Positions 37,852 through 46,933 of a stretch of 64,000 nt of DNA are shown here, piece by piece. Location: positions 6,053,168 to 6,117,167 of the forward strand of contig NZ_JAPNKE010000002.1 in assembly GCF_026626665.1 (NCBI RefSeq), in the 5' to 3' direction. Made by a program: the position numbers and the translations under genes. This stretch comes from Nannocystis pusilla. Lineage in GTDB: Bacteria; Myxococcota_A; Polyangia; Nannocystales; Nannocystaceae. Each line of letters starts with the position of its first letter. The first letter of the stretch is position 1. The notes under the pieces were generated by a model, which saw nothing but the letters and a program-made list of their open reading frames with translations, ran no database searches and was not told the DNA's origin.

Positions 37852-38744
37852 GTGCGCTACGCCGACTACCGCGAGTTCGCCGGCGTGCTGCTGCCCGCGC
37901 GGCGGACCGAGCGCTGGCTGCACGACGACGCCGCCGACACCCGCGACCTCCCCCTCGAGCTCGTCGAGCGCGTCAGCCACGAAGACCTCGCGCCCGCCGA
38001 GGCCGAGACGCACTGGTTGCCCCTCGCCGGCACCGATCCCTCGCCCGCACCGCGCCCGCCCGCCAAAATCGTCGCCCTCTCGCCGGCCCTCTTCCTCGTC
38101 GAGCTCCCGCTCGAGGACACGCGCGCCGCCTTCGCGGTGTTCGACGACTTCGTCGTCGTGCTCGACGCCCCGCTGCGCAGCGCCGCCGGAGAGGATCTCC
38201 TCGCGGCAGTGCGTGCCCACGCGCCCGACAAGGAAATCCGCTATGCCGTCTTCGGACATCACCACCCGCACTACAGCGGAGGCCTGCGTCCGCTGATCCA
38301 CGCCGGCGCCACCATCGTCACCACCGCCGGCAACGTGCCTCTGATCGAGGACCTCGCGCGCCGGCCCCACGCGCTCGCGCCCGACGCCCTGGCCCGCGAG
38401 CCGCGCGCGCCGAAGTTCCTCGTCGTCGACGGCAGGCACGTCTTCAGCGATGCCTCGGGCCGCGCGCTCGAGCTGCACGACATCGGCGCGTACACCGAGC
38501 ACACCGACTCGTACCTCGTCTATTACTTCCCGCGCGAACGCCTGCGGGTCGAGGGCGACCTGGCTGGTTCCCTGTCACGGGCGAGGTGCCGCGCGCGCGG
38601 CCGGCGGCGCTGGGGCTCGCGCGAGCGATCGACGCTCTCGGCCTCGACGTGGCGAAGATCGTCCAGACCTGGCCGCTCGCGGGCCAGGTGCAGGTCGCCG
38701 AACGAGCGCAGCTGGATGCGATCGTCGCCGGCGCTCGGCCGTGA
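37852..38744 (+). pseudogene. Metallo-beta-lactamase-fold protein, 5'-truncated and frameshifted
   Basis: From GTG 37852 about 297 aa can be read, with the MBL metal motif as HHHPHYSGG and later HDIGAYTEHTDSYLVYYF. One base is missing near 38560, after which the C-terminus (PARAIDALGLDVAKIVQTW-like) continues to 38744. Protein-like sequence in the same frame (RRDDHRLARWERLVAHPQLGD) extends upstream of the GTG but runs into TGA and TAA codons near 37767 and 37736, with no start. The gene thus seems to have lost its N-terminal part and signal peptide. It may still be a real gene if those stops are sequencing errors. Confidence 0.55.
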
Positions 38745-39145
38745 CGAGCGTCTGCACCTGACCTCCGGGACATCCACCCGGGACGCCGCCCGCGCACCCG
38801 CAGCCGCGCCGACCTCGCGGCGCCGCCGGGATCTCGCCGCAAGCGCTTCGGCCCGCGCGAGCCGTCGGCGCGCGCCTGGACCCGCGCGCGGACCGGCCCT
38901 CGGGCCGGCCCCCACCAGTTCCCGCGCGTCCCCTCCCGTTGTGCGGCAGATCGCCGGGACCAGCGTTGACATGTCCGAAGAGACAGATCGTATCGCGCGA
39001 TCGCGCCCGCCCTCGCGAGCCGCCACGCGGGCGTGATCGCGCCGCGCGGCATGGCCCTTCGGACATCTTGCCGGCGCGGCGCACACAAGTAATCGCCGCG
39101 TTGTCGCCGTCGCGCCTCAGTGTCCTGTAAGATGAGACCCCTGAT
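38745..39145. other. Intergenic region with no supported gene
   Basis: About 400 bases upstream of the kinase operon; Arg-rich open frames here look like shadows. It holds two imperfect palindromes (TGTCC-GAAG-AGACA at 38972; TGGCC-CTTC-GGACA at 39052). The promoter of the five-gene operon is expected here but none is convincing by eye. Confidence 0.6.
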
Positions 39146-41377
39146 ATGCCGCCCAACGATCCCAGGCCGCCTGCGAAACCGGCGCCGCGGCCACGTCCCG
39201 CCGCCCCTTCCAGCACCGGCGAGATGAGGGCGCCCAGCAAGCAGTCGGCCTCGCTACCGGGCACCGCCGCGGCCCCGGCCAAGCCCGCCCCCGGCAAGCC
39301 GCCCCCGGCGCGCACGCCCACCCGGCCTGGAACCGGTTCACTGCCCGGCGTCACCCCGACGCGGCCCGGCACCGCCGCGCCCACCGGCAACACGCGGCCC
39401 GGCACCGCCGCGCCCACCGGCAACACGCGGCCCGGCGTCTCGTCGACCGGCAGCGGCGCAGCGGCGGCGAGGCCGGCCCCCGCCAAGCAACCGCCGGCGC
39501 CGATCGGCCCCGGCTCGGTGATCGACAGCCGCTACAAGCTCGAGCAGCCCCTTGGGTCAGGTGGCATGTCGACGGTGTACCGCGGCACACACGCCCGCAC
39601 CGGCGGCAAGCTGGCGATCAAGCTGCTCGACCCGCGCCTGTCGGGCAAGGCCGACATGCAGCAGCGCTGCCTCGCCGAGGCGCGGGCCATGATGGACATC
39701 TCGAGCAACCACGTCGTGCGCGCCTACGACGTCGGCCAGACCCCGTCGGGGCAGGTGTACATCGTGATGGAGTACCTCGAGGGCGAGGACCTCGATCACA
39801 TGCTCCAGCGCGAGGGCCCGCTGCCGTGGCCGCGCCTCGCCAACATGGCGATCCAGATCTGCAGCGGCCTCAGCTCGGCTCACGCCAAGGGCACCTACCA
39901 CCGCGACATCAAGCCGCAGAACTGCTTCCGCGTCACCCTCGACCGCAATCCCGATCACATCAAGCTCATCGACTTCGGCATCGCCAAGGACACCAACAGC
40001 GGCCAGGAGCTGACGCAGGACGGTGTCTTGCTCGGCACGCCGGAGTACATGGCGCCGGAGCTGATCGCCACCAACGCGACGCCCGACGCCCGCTCCGACA
40101 TCTACGCGGTGGGCGCGACGCTCTACAAGCTCATCACCGGCACCCCGCCGTTCTCGAGCAAGAACGTCCTCGACCTGCTCTACCACCAGAAGCACACCGC
40201 GCCCGAGGCCCCGAGCAAGCGCGCGCCCGAGCGCAACATCCCGAAGATCGCCGACGACGTCCTGCTCAAGACCCTCGAGAAGGACCCGGACAAGCGCTAC
40301 CAGAGCGCCGACGAGTTCGGCCAGGCGCTGCTCGAGTCGTTCGAGGCCGTGGTCGGCGCGCCGATCGTGCGGCACATGAGCCAGCCGTTCTTGATGGCGA
40401 TCCCCGAGCGCTCGCGGCCCGGGACCACGCCGATCGGCACCGTCGCGCCGAACCCCACGCCGCAAGGCGGCACCCCGCGGCCCGGCGCCACGCCGCTCGG
40501 CACGCCGACGCTCGACGACGCCGAGTCTGCCACTCACTCGAGCGATCCGGTGGTGCGCGACGAGATCTCGCGCTCGCAGCAGTTCGACACCGACGCGCCG
40601 CGCCCGATCACCGGCAAGGACATCGTCGCCCGCGGCGGCACCTTGCTGTCGCTCGCGCTGATGTTCGGCCTCGCCTCGTGGCTGGCCGCCCCGGCGCCCG
40701 GCCCCAACGACGCCGTCGCCGCGGCCGCCGCCGCCGCCGCCGGCGACGACCTGCCCGAGCCCGAGCCCGCCAAGGTCGAGGAGCCGCCGCCCGTCGTCAA
40801 CCCGCCGCCCGTCGAGCCGCCACCTGTCCCTGCGGACAGCAACCCGCCGCCCGTCGAGCCGACCAAGGTCGAGGCACCGCCTGTCCCCGAGGACACCAAG
40901 GTCGAGGCACCGCCTGTCCTTCCGGACAGCAAGGTCGAGACCCCGCCGCCGGTCGCCGACACCAAGGTCGAGGCCCCGCCCGAGCCGACCAAGATCGAGC
41001 CCCCGCCCGTCGCCGACACCAAGCCGCCCGAGCCCGCCGCTCCGCCGCCCGCGGGCACCGGCGTGCCCGACCCCGACTTCGCCTACCGCAGCGCCGAGAA
41101 GGAGCTGCGCGACCAGCACAAGTTCTTCCAGAACTGCCTCGACGGCGCCGGCCAGAGCACCGCCAAGCTGAAGTTCACCATCGAGGTCCGCAAGTCGGGC
41201 ATGCCGCCGCACAAGATCAAGGTCATCTCGAGCAACGCCTCGGTGCGGTCGTGCGTGCGCAGCCTGTTCGAGCAGTTCCCGTTCGACTCCAGCCCGCGCG
41301 GCGGCGCCTTCGCGTACACCTACAACAACGGCAAGGCGACCTTCGAGAAGCTGCCGCTGTCGACCCCCACTCCCTAG
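39146..41377 (+). CDS. Transmembrane Ser/Thr protein kinase
   Basis: A 743-aa PknB-type kinase. Residues 1-125 are Pro/Ala-rich with a repeated TRPGTAAPTGN. The kinase domain (about 129-395) is complete: GSGGMSTV loop, AIKLL, YHRDIKPQN near 251, DFG in LIDFGIAKD, GTPEYMAPE. A membrane helix follows at about 496-515. The outer linker is Pro/Val/Glu repeats (PPVPADS, PPVPEDT, KVETPP), three of which are encoded by perfect dispersed palindromes. The outer C-terminal domain (residues 645-743, KLKFTIEVRKSG, SVRSCVRSLFEQFPF) resembles the AgmX/TonB-like C-terminal domain of myxobacterial proteins. First gene of an operon with VKOR-DsbA, OmpA-like, small membrane and TlpA genes. Confidence 0.9.
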   Translation: MPPNDPRPPAKPAPRPRPAAPSSTGEMRAPSKQSASLPGTAAAPAKPAPGKPPPARTPTRPGTGSLPGVTPTRPGTAAPTGNTRPGTAAPTGNTRPGVSSTGSGAAAARPAPAKQPPAPIGPGSVIDSRYKLEQPLGSGGMSTVYRGTHARTGGKLAIKLLDPRLSGKADMQQRCLAEARAMMDISSNHVVRAYDVGQTPSGQVYIVMEYLEGEDLDHMLQREGPLPWPRLANMAIQICSGLSSAHAKGTYHRDIKPQNCFRVTLDRNPDHIKLIDFGIAKDTNSGQELTQDGVLLGTPEYMAPELIATNATPDARSDIYAVGATLYKLITGTPPFSSKNVLDLLYHQKHTAPEAPSKRAPERNIPKIADDVLLKTLEKDPDKRYQSADEFGQALLESFEAVVGAPIVRHMSQPFLMAIPERSRPGTTPIGTVAPNPTPQGGTPRPGATPLGTPTLDDAESATHSSDPVVRDEISRSQQFDTDAPRPITGKDIVARGGTLLSLALMFGLASWLAAPAPGPNDAVAAAAAAAAGDDLPEPEPAKVEEPPPVVNPPPVEPPPVPADSNPPPVEPTKVEAPPVPEDTKVEAPPVLPDSKVETPPPVADTKVEAPPEPTKIEPPPVADTKPPEPAAPPPAGTGVPDPDFAYRSAEKELRDQHKFFQNCLDGAGQSTAKLKFTIEVRKSGMPPHKIKVISSNASVRSCVRSLFEQFPFDSSPRGGAFAYTYNNGKATFEKLPLSTPTP
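39361..39426 (+). repeat. 33-bp tandem repeat, two copies
   Basis: Two adjacent identical 33-bp units (39361-39393, 39394-39426) within the kinase gene encode the repeat RPGTAAPTGNT in its cytoplasmic N-terminal linker. Confidence 0.85.
40825..40928. repeat. Three perfect dispersed palindromes in kinase linker
   Basis: TGTCC-CTGC-GGACA (40825-40838), TGTCC-CCGA-GGACA (40882-40895) and TGTCC-TTCC-GGACA (40915-40928). All are in the same reading frame and encode PPVPADS, PPVPEDT and PPVLPDS. The flanking DNA between them differs, so they are not simply one tandem duplication. Confidence 0.85.
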
Positions 41378-41390
41378 AGGTCTTCGGGAC

Positions 41391-42689
41391 ATGTCCTCCA
41401 CGACAGCTCAAGACAAGCCCCCGGGCATCGCCCGCTTCGGCGCCGGCGCGGCGCTGCTGCTCAGCCTGCTCGGCATCGGCGTCGGCGCGTACCTCACGGT
41501 GCTGAAGTTCCGCATGACCTTCACGCCGTGCGCCTCGACCAAGGGCGCGTGTGCGATCGGGGGCATGTCGTGCGAGGACGCGCTGCAGAGCAGCTGGTCG
41601 ACCCTGCTCGGCCTGCCGATCTCGCTGTGGGGCTCGGCCTTCTACCTCGTCGTCGCGGTGATCGCCGGCGGCCTGTTCCTGCGCTCCGACTTCCTGCGCG
41701 GCGCGGCCCGTCCGCTGCTGCTCGGCCTGGCGCTGTTCGACATCGCCGTCAGCGCCGTCTACGGCAGCTACGCCTTCCTCGTCCTCAAGGCCCCCTGCCC
41801 CTACTGCCTCTCGCTCTACGTCATCAGCGCCCTGCTGCTGATGTGCTCCCTGTTCGCCGTCCACGGCGCCCCGCGCGGCCTGTGGAAGCGGCTGACCACC
41901 CGGCGCCAGGCCGACCTCCTCGACGCCCTGTTCGTCGCCGGCGTCGTGTTCGTCGTCGGCCTCGGCGTGCAGTCGGTCGGCTTCCAGACCACGCGCCGGT
42001 TCGTCGACGCCAACACCGGCTGCGCCGCGCCGACCACCGCCCTGCCGACCACCGCGATCGTCACCGGCGCCGCCGAGCCCAAGGTCGGCATCGCCCTGTT
42101 CCTCGACCTCAGCTGCCCGCACTGCTCGAACGAGTTCCGCAACGTCGGCCGGGCGATCCGCAGCAAGGAGCTCGACGTGCCGACGCGGGTCTACGTGTTC
42201 CACACCCCGCGCGCCGCCTGCGACACCGACGCCTTCCCGGCCGGCTACCCCAAGCACCACCCCGACGCCTTCAACGGCGGCGCCTGCCTCGCGGCCAAGG
42301 CCGCCGAGTGCGTCGAGAAGCTGCGCCCCGGCGCCGGCTTCGACATGATCGCCGCCCTGTTCGCGCTGCAGGCCGACCCTGACCCGAACGGCGGCCCGCT
42401 GTTCAGCCCCGTGCGCGTCGCCAGCAAGGCCGTCGACATCGGCCTCGAGATCGACCCGGACGACGCCGACAACGAGCTGTTTCAGTGCATCAACAACGAC
42501 AAGGACGGGCCGACGCGGATCACCGCGCACCAGAAGTTCGCCGTCGAGCAGGACTACAAGGTCCCGACCGGCTACGTCTTCCCGATCGAGAACGGCGCGC
42601 CGCGCCTCGACACCGTCAACCACCTGCAGTCCGACTACACCGCCCGCGCGATCATCAACATCGTCCGCGGCATGGTGAAGGCGCCCTGA
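41391..42689 (+). CDS. VKOR-DsbA fusion, disulfide-forming enzyme
   Basis: A 432-aa membrane protein combining a vitamin K epoxide reductase domain with a thioredoxin-fold oxidase, a bacterial replacement for DsbB plus DsbA. Four membrane helices carry the VKOR Cys set: loop Cys54 and Cys61 (with Cys47 nearby) and the quinone-side CPYC at 136-139. A fifth helix leads to the outer DsbA-like domain with active site CPHC (242-245) and a cis-Pro-type segment VPTGYVFPI near the end. It would pass electrons from secreted proteins to quinone. It starts 13 bases after the kinase gene, with an imperfect palindrome at its start (41392). Confidence 0.92.
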   Translation: MSSTTAQDKPPGIARFGAGAALLLSLLGIGVGAYLTVLKFRMTFTPCASTKGACAIGGMSCEDALQSSWSTLLGLPISLWGSAFYLVVAVIAGGLFLRSDFLRGAARPLLLGLALFDIAVSAVYGSYAFLVLKAPCPYCLSLYVISALLLMCSLFAVHGAPRGLWKRLTTRRQADLLDALFVAGVVFVVGLGVQSVGFQTTRRFVDANTGCAAPTTALPTTAIVTGAAEPKVGIALFLDLSCPHCSNEFRNVGRAIRSKELDVPTRVYVFHTPRAACDTDAFPAGYPKHHPDAFNGGACLAAKAAECVEKLRPGAGFDMIAALFALQADPDPNGGPLFSPVRVASKAVDIGLEIDPDDADNELFQCINNDKDGPTRITAHQKFAVEQDYKVPTGYVFPIENGAPRLDTVNHLQSDYTARAIINIVRGMVKAP

Positions 42690-42704
42690 TCCGAGCCGGC
42701 ACTC

Positions 42705-43820
42705 ATGGCCTCCGAGTTCGACACGACGACCAAGCTCCTGCTGGTGCTGACCGGCTTCATGGCCCTCATGGTGCTGCTGATCGCCTACGTGGCGCTCTTC
42801 CGCACCGAGGACCCGCTGCTCGCCCAGGCCGCCGGCGAGGCCGGCAAGACCGCCCAGGTCGCGCCCGCGGCCGACTGCGACGCCAGCACGCCCGAGGGCT
42901 CCGCCAAGTGCCCGCCGGGGCAGTACTGCATGGGTGACAAGTGCGCCCCGATCGACGACCTGGCGATCTGCGGCGAGGGCGACAGCTGCCGCGACTGCGA
43001 CTGCGAGATGCCGCTCGTGTGCCACCAGATGCGCTGCCAGGACCCGGGCAAGCTCGAGCGCGCGCCCCTCGAGTGCGCCCGCAACGAGGAGCTGGCCAAG
43101 GCGGTGCGCAACCTGCAGAACAAGTGCGCCAGCCGCGACAAGAGCCTCGGCGACCTGGTCTCGACCCGCTCGTGCACCCCGTCGGACTGGGAGCAGCTGG
43201 CGATCGACGACCCGCAGTTCGACCTGATCCTCGCCGCCTTCCCCGGCCGCTTCTCGGTCCACTACCCGACCGGCCTGCCGAAGAAGGGCGCCAACTGGCC
43301 GACCAAGACGGTGCGCGAGCACTACAAGCAGCAGATCCGCCGCTTCAAGGAGCAGCTGACGCGGGCCAAGCAGGTGTTCGTGATCGGCCGCGCCTCGCCC
43401 GACGGCGACCGCCAGGAGAACCACGACCTCGCCGTGCGGCGCATGGACATGGTCACGCAGATCATCGGCGAGGTCGTCAACGAGGGCCTGGCCGAGACCG
43501 AGCGCAAGCAGATCCCGATCCAGCCGTTCGCCATGCGCGACGCCAAGCCGCTGAACCCCGAGCGGTTCAAGAAGAGCTACCTCGACGTCCAGGACAAGCC
43601 GGGCGAGAAGACCCCGTCGCCGGTGGTCGCGTGGGACGACACCAACCAGAAGCGCATGCAGAGCCTGCTCGACGGCGCGATCGACCTCAAGGACCAGAGC
43701 TCGCGCGACTGGACCGAGCTGTTCAACGCCATCAACCGCGTCGTCCTGGTCGTCCCGATCCCCTGCGACGGCACCGAGTACAAGCCGCCCAAGACCATCC
43801 TCGACGAGTCCGCCGGCTGA
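42705..43820 (+). CDS. Membrane-anchored Cys-rich OmpA-like protein
   Basis: A 371-aa protein with one N-terminal helix (LLLVLTGFMALMVLLIAYVALF). Next is a Cys-rich module of about 60 residues (CPPGQYCMGDKC, CGEGDSCRDCDC) like the Cys modules of secreted myxobacterial proteins. The C-terminal domain includes QVFVIGRASPDGDRQENHDLAVRRMDMV, which matches the OmpA/MotB peptidoglycan-binding pattern with a long insert. It could tether the operon's redox machine to the cell wall. It starts 15 bases after the VKOR-DsbA gene. Confidence 0.7.
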   Translation: MASEFDTTTKLLLVLTGFMALMVLLIAYVALFRTEDPLLAQAAGEAGKTAQVAPAADCDASTPEGSAKCPPGQYCMGDKCAPIDDLAICGEGDSCRDCDCEMPLVCHQMRCQDPGKLERAPLECARNEELAKAVRNLQNKCASRDKSLGDLVSTRSCTPSDWEQLAIDDPQFDLILAAFPGRFSVHYPTGLPKKGANWPTKTVREHYKQQIRRFKEQLTRAKQVFVIGRASPDGDRQENHDLAVRRMDMVTQIIGEVVNEGLAETERKQIPIQPFAMRDAKPLNPERFKKSYLDVQDKPGEKTPSPVVAWDDTNQKRMQSLLDGAIDLKDQSSRDWTELFNAINRVVLVVPIPCDGTEYKPPKTILDESAG

Positions 43821-43828
43821 GACCCGCC

Positions 43829-44089
43829 ATGTCCAGCGCCCCGACGCCGCCCCTGCTCGCCTACAAGCTGGTCGCCATCCTGACGACCTTCATCGCCGGC
43901 GTCAGCCTGCTGGTCGCCGTCATGCTCGTGCTCCGCCTCGGCAAGACCCGCGACGTGCTGCAGAGCAAGCTGCAGGCCTGCCCGTGCTGCCAGGAGGCCC
44001 TGGCGAGCCCGCCGCCGGCCGCCCCGCAGCCGGTCAACATGCCGGTCAACATGCCGGTCAACCAGCCGGTCAACGCGCCCAAGACCTGA
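43829..44089 (+). CDS. Small membrane protein with CPCC motif
   Basis: An 86-aa protein with one membrane helix (LVAILTTFIAGVSLLVAVMLVL), a CPCC cysteine cluster near residue 50 and a C-terminal tail of repeated PVNMPVN. It has no known family. Its place between the OmpA-like and TlpA genes (8- and 10-base gaps) suggests a role in the same redox complex, with the Cys cluster just outside the membrane. Confidence 0.7.
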   Translation: MSSAPTPPLLAYKLVAILTTFIAGVSLLVAVMLVLRLGKTRDVLQSKLQACPCCQEALASPPPAAPQPVNMPVNMPVNQPVNAPKT

Positions 44090-44099
44090 CCGAAAGACC

Positions 44100-45317
44100 A
44101 TGTCCGAGCCGACGCGCCTCGACCTCAAGGACACGGACCCCGCGCGGGCCAAGGCCCGGCTGTACGTCCGCTGGGCGGTGGTCAACGTCATGCTGACGAC
44201 GCTGGCCTGCGGCCTCGCCATGCTGATCTGGCTCAAGGAGAGCGACGTGCGGCGCCAGCTCGCGCGCGTGCTGCAGCGCGAGAAGCAGGGCTGCGTCGAC
44301 ACCACGCGGGTGCTCGACAGCAAGACCGCGCTGATCGTCGACCCCGAGGAGGTCGCGCCGCCGCAGGACCAGCCGCGCAGCGGCTACGTCGGCAAGTTCG
44401 GGACCCAGATCTCCCCGGCCATGCTGGTCAAGCTCGAGGCCATCCGCGACACCACCAAGCCCGCGGTCGAGGTCCGCTTCGGCGCGCAGGAGGTGCTGCC
44501 GTCGCAGGCGGTCCACGTCGTCAACCTGTGGGCGACCTGGTGCGGCCCGTGCAAGGCGGAGATGCCTGACTTCAAGGCCATGTTCGCCCGCAAGGCCGAG
44601 ACGTGGAGCGACGCGGTCAAGTTCGTCCCCGTCCAGCTCAAGGACAACACCGACCCGCGCAAGTCCTACCAGGACTTCGCCGACGTCATGCCGCCCGCCG
44701 CCGTCAAGCTGGCCGACCGCAGCTACGACGAGAAGTTCGTCAAGGTGCTGGAGGGCGAGCAGGCGCGCCAGCTGTTCCGCGGCAACCTGCCCGTCACCTT
44801 CGTCCTCGACTGCAACCGCCGCGTGCGCTGGGCCAAGTTCGAGCAGCTGACCGAGGCCGACTTCGAGGACCTCGAGAAGCACCTCGACCAGTTGCACGCC
44901 GAGCTGAGCGACGACTCGCCCGACGCGTGGTGCAAGAAGCCGTGGCCCGGCAACGGCCGCTGCGAGGGCAAGGAGAACACCGCGGCCCACCACAGCCCCG
45001 AGGACTGCGGCGAGCTCAAGAAGCGCGGCCCCGCCGTCGAGGCCCCGGTCCTCCCGCCCGTCGAGGCCCCCGCCGACGCCTGTCCTGCGGGCCAGTTCCG
45101 CACCGCCGACGGCCGCTGCTCCCGCCTCAAGGGCGCCCCCGTCACCCCCAAGGTCGAGAAGCCCCAGGGCCCCAAGACCTGCGGCAACGGCGTGTGCGAG
45201 CCCGCCCGCGGCGAGAGCAGCCAGACCTGCTGCCAGGACTGCCCCTGCGACGCCCCGCTGGTCTGCAAGCTCGACGCCAGCGACCGCCACACCTGCCAGG
45301 CCAAGGGTCTTAAATAG
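44100..45317 (+). CDS. Membrane-anchored TlpA/thioredoxin-like protein with Cys-rich tail
   Basis: A 405-aa protein. One membrane helix (residues 24-45) precedes a thioredoxin-fold domain with active site WCGPC (Cys148, Cys151) and a conserved NLPVTFVLDCNRR segment holding the cis-Pro. The last about 130 residues are Cys-rich with CPAGQFRTADGRC and CGNGVCEPARGE, the same kind of module as in surface lipoproteins of this organism. It may reduce or isomerise disulfides, complementing the VKOR-DsbA oxidase in the operon. Last gene of the operon; palindromes follow its stop. Confidence 0.85.
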   Translation: MSEPTRLDLKDTDPARAKARLYVRWAVVNVMLTTLACGLAMLIWLKESDVRRQLARVLQREKQGCVDTTRVLDSKTALIVDPEEVAPPQDQPRSGYVGKFGTQISPAMLVKLEAIRDTTKPAVEVRFGAQEVLPSQAVHVVNLWATWCGPCKAEMPDFKAMFARKAETWSDAVKFVPVQLKDNTDPRKSYQDFADVMPPAAVKLADRSYDEKFVKVLEGEQARQLFRGNLPVTFVLDCNRRVRWAKFEQLTEADFEDLEKHLDQLHAELSDDSPDAWCKKPWPGNGRCEGKENTAAHHSPEDCGELKKRGPAVEAPVLPPVEAPADACPAGQFRTADGRCSRLKGAPVTPKVEKPQGPKTCGNGVCEPARGESSQTCCQDCPCDAPLVCKLDASDRHTCQAKGLK

Positions 45318-45682
45318 GCCCTGCCCGATCGAGCATGCTCCAAGGGACATGGCTCCTCGAGCATGTCCATGGGCACATGGCCATACGGGCAGCTCCCGCG
45401 AGCGGCCGGCGGCCCGGATTCGCGACGTCCTCGAAGGCACGAGCGCCGCGCCTCCCCGCGACGTCGCCCCGCCCCACGTCGCCTCCGCCTCCGGCGACGA
45501 GCGCCCCACGACATGTCTCCGAGGACGTCGCCCCGCCCCCCGTCGCCTTCGCCTCCGGCGACGAGCGACTCACGACATGTCCCCGAGGACACGTCGCCCG
45601 CGCCCCGTCGCATTCGCCTCCAGCGACGAGCGCCCCACGACATGTCCCGGAGGACACGTCGCCCCGCGCCCTCCTCGGCCTT
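45318..45682. repeat. Intergenic palindromes and 64-bp tandem repeat
   Basis: No gene is supported. Left part: TGCTC-CAAG-GGACA (45336) and related inverted pairs within CTGCCCG...CGGGCAG. Right part: three units of 64-65 bp starting at 45478, 45542 and 45607, each with GTCGCC(T/A)TCGCCTCC, GACGAGCG and a palindrome (TGTCT-CCGA-GGACG at 45514; perfect TGTCC-CCGA-GGACA at 45578; perfect TGTCC-CGGA-GGACA at 45643). The region separates two convergent genes. Confidence 0.8.
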
Positions 45683-46933
45683 TTAGAAGCGTCCGCTGAG
45701 CGTCAGCCCGAGCGCTCCGCGGCCCGGCCCGCCGCCGATCTGCAGCGCCTTCGCGTACTGCGACGAGCGCCCGCGCGACAGCCCGAGCCCGAGGCCTGCG
45801 CCGGCCACCAGCCCGGCGCCGAGCCCGGCCACCGCCGAGGACACCGCGAACGTCGTCGCCGGCCCTTTCACGCCGCCTTGCAGCTCGGTCCAGGTCGCGG
45901 GCGCCGTCGCGTTGACCTCGTTGAAGCTGTTCGCGCCGAGGACCAGCCCGACGATCCCGCCGACCACCGCGGCCGCGCCGACGCCCGTCTCGACGTACCA
46001 CGCGATCTTCCGCGCCCGCTCGGTGCGCGCGTACCAGACCGCCCCGCTGCCGATGAGGCCCACGCCCGCGCCGAGCACTCCGGCGCCTGCGCCACGCAGC
46101 GTCGCGCCCGCGCGCACCTCGGCCGAGCAGCTCTGCAGGTCGGGCCAGGTCGCGCACGTGGCCGGATCTGCCTTGAGCGCCGGTCCGAACTCCTTGCCCT
46201 GCGCCACCCCCGTCACCACCGCGCCGATGATCGTCACCCCGGCGCCGACGCCGATCGTCGCCAGGCCGATCTTGCGCCCGTCGAACGGTTTCTCGGCCGG
46301 CGGCTTCGCCTGGTCTTCGGGACCTGTCTTCGGGGGCAGGGGTTTGAGCGCCAGCTCGGCCGTCACCGGCGCGCCGGCGGCCACCTTGATCTGCACCTCT
46401 GCGGGTTCGGCCCCTAGCGCCTCGGCGCGGACCACCCACGTCCCCGGGTCGAGCTGGATCACCCCGCTCTGCGCCGCCCCGCTGGGCGCCACCGGCACCG
46501 GCAGCTGCGGCCGCAGGTCCGACGCCAGCTCGCTGACCCACCGCGCCGTCACCGTCGGTGCGCCCGCCACCCCGCCTGGCTGCACGCGGACCTGCACGCT
46601 CGACACCTCGCGTCGCGCGACCTCGAGCTGCGCCTTCGCCTCGTCGCGGTCCGCCCCCTTCACCTCGGCCAGCGCCAGGTACTCGTTGAGGTACGCCACC
46701 GCGTGCGCGTAGTGGCGGGCCGTGTAGCGGGTGACCGCCGCGTTGAACAGGAACCGCGGCTCCTTGAAGTCGCGCCACAGCGCCTCGAACTCGAGCGCCG
46801 CCTCGACGTGCCGCTGCTTCTCGAACTGCTGGTACGCCGCTGCGACCCGCTGTTCCTTCGACGAAGCCGACGCCGCAGGCGCGTCCGCCGTCACCATCGC
46901 CATCGCCAGCGCGACACCTTGCACGATCAGCAT
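45683..46933 (-). CDS. TPR/PEGA-like exported membrane protein
   Basis: A 416-aa protein. The ATG at 46931-46933 begins a signal peptide (MLIVQGVALAMAMVTADAP). Then come TPR-like helices (AAAYQQFEKQRHVEAALEF, RFLFNAAVTRYTARHYAHA), a beta-rich PEGA-like stretch (VSSVQVRVQPGG, GVIQLDPGTWVVRAEA), a Pro linker, and four hydrophobic Gly/Ala segments (IGLATIGVGAGVTIIGAVV, GGIVGLVLG). This is a common layout in myxobacteria, where such proteins are found beside kinases. The long open frame upstream of the chosen start has shadow-like composition. Convergent with the TlpA operon. Confidence 0.7.
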   Translation of the reverse strand: MLIVQGVALAMAMVTADAPAASASSKEQRVAAAYQQFEKQRHVEAALEFEALWRDFKEPRFLFNAAVTRYTARHYAHAVAYLNEYLALAEVKGADRDEAKAQLEVARREVSSVQVRVQPGGVAGAPTVTARWVSELASDLRPQLPVPVAPSGAAQSGVIQLDPGTWVVRAEALGAEPAEVQIKVAAGAPVTAELALKPLPPKTGPEDQAKPPAEKPFDGRKIGLATIGVGAGVTIIGAVVTGVAQGKEFGPALKADPATCATWPDLQSCSAEVRAGATLRGAGAGVLGAGVGLIGSGAVWYARTERARKIAWYVETGVGAAAVVGGIVGLVLGANSFNEVNATAPATWTELQGGVKGPATTFAVSSAVAGLGAGLVAGAGLGLGLSRGRSSQYAKALQIGGGPGRGALGLTLSGRF

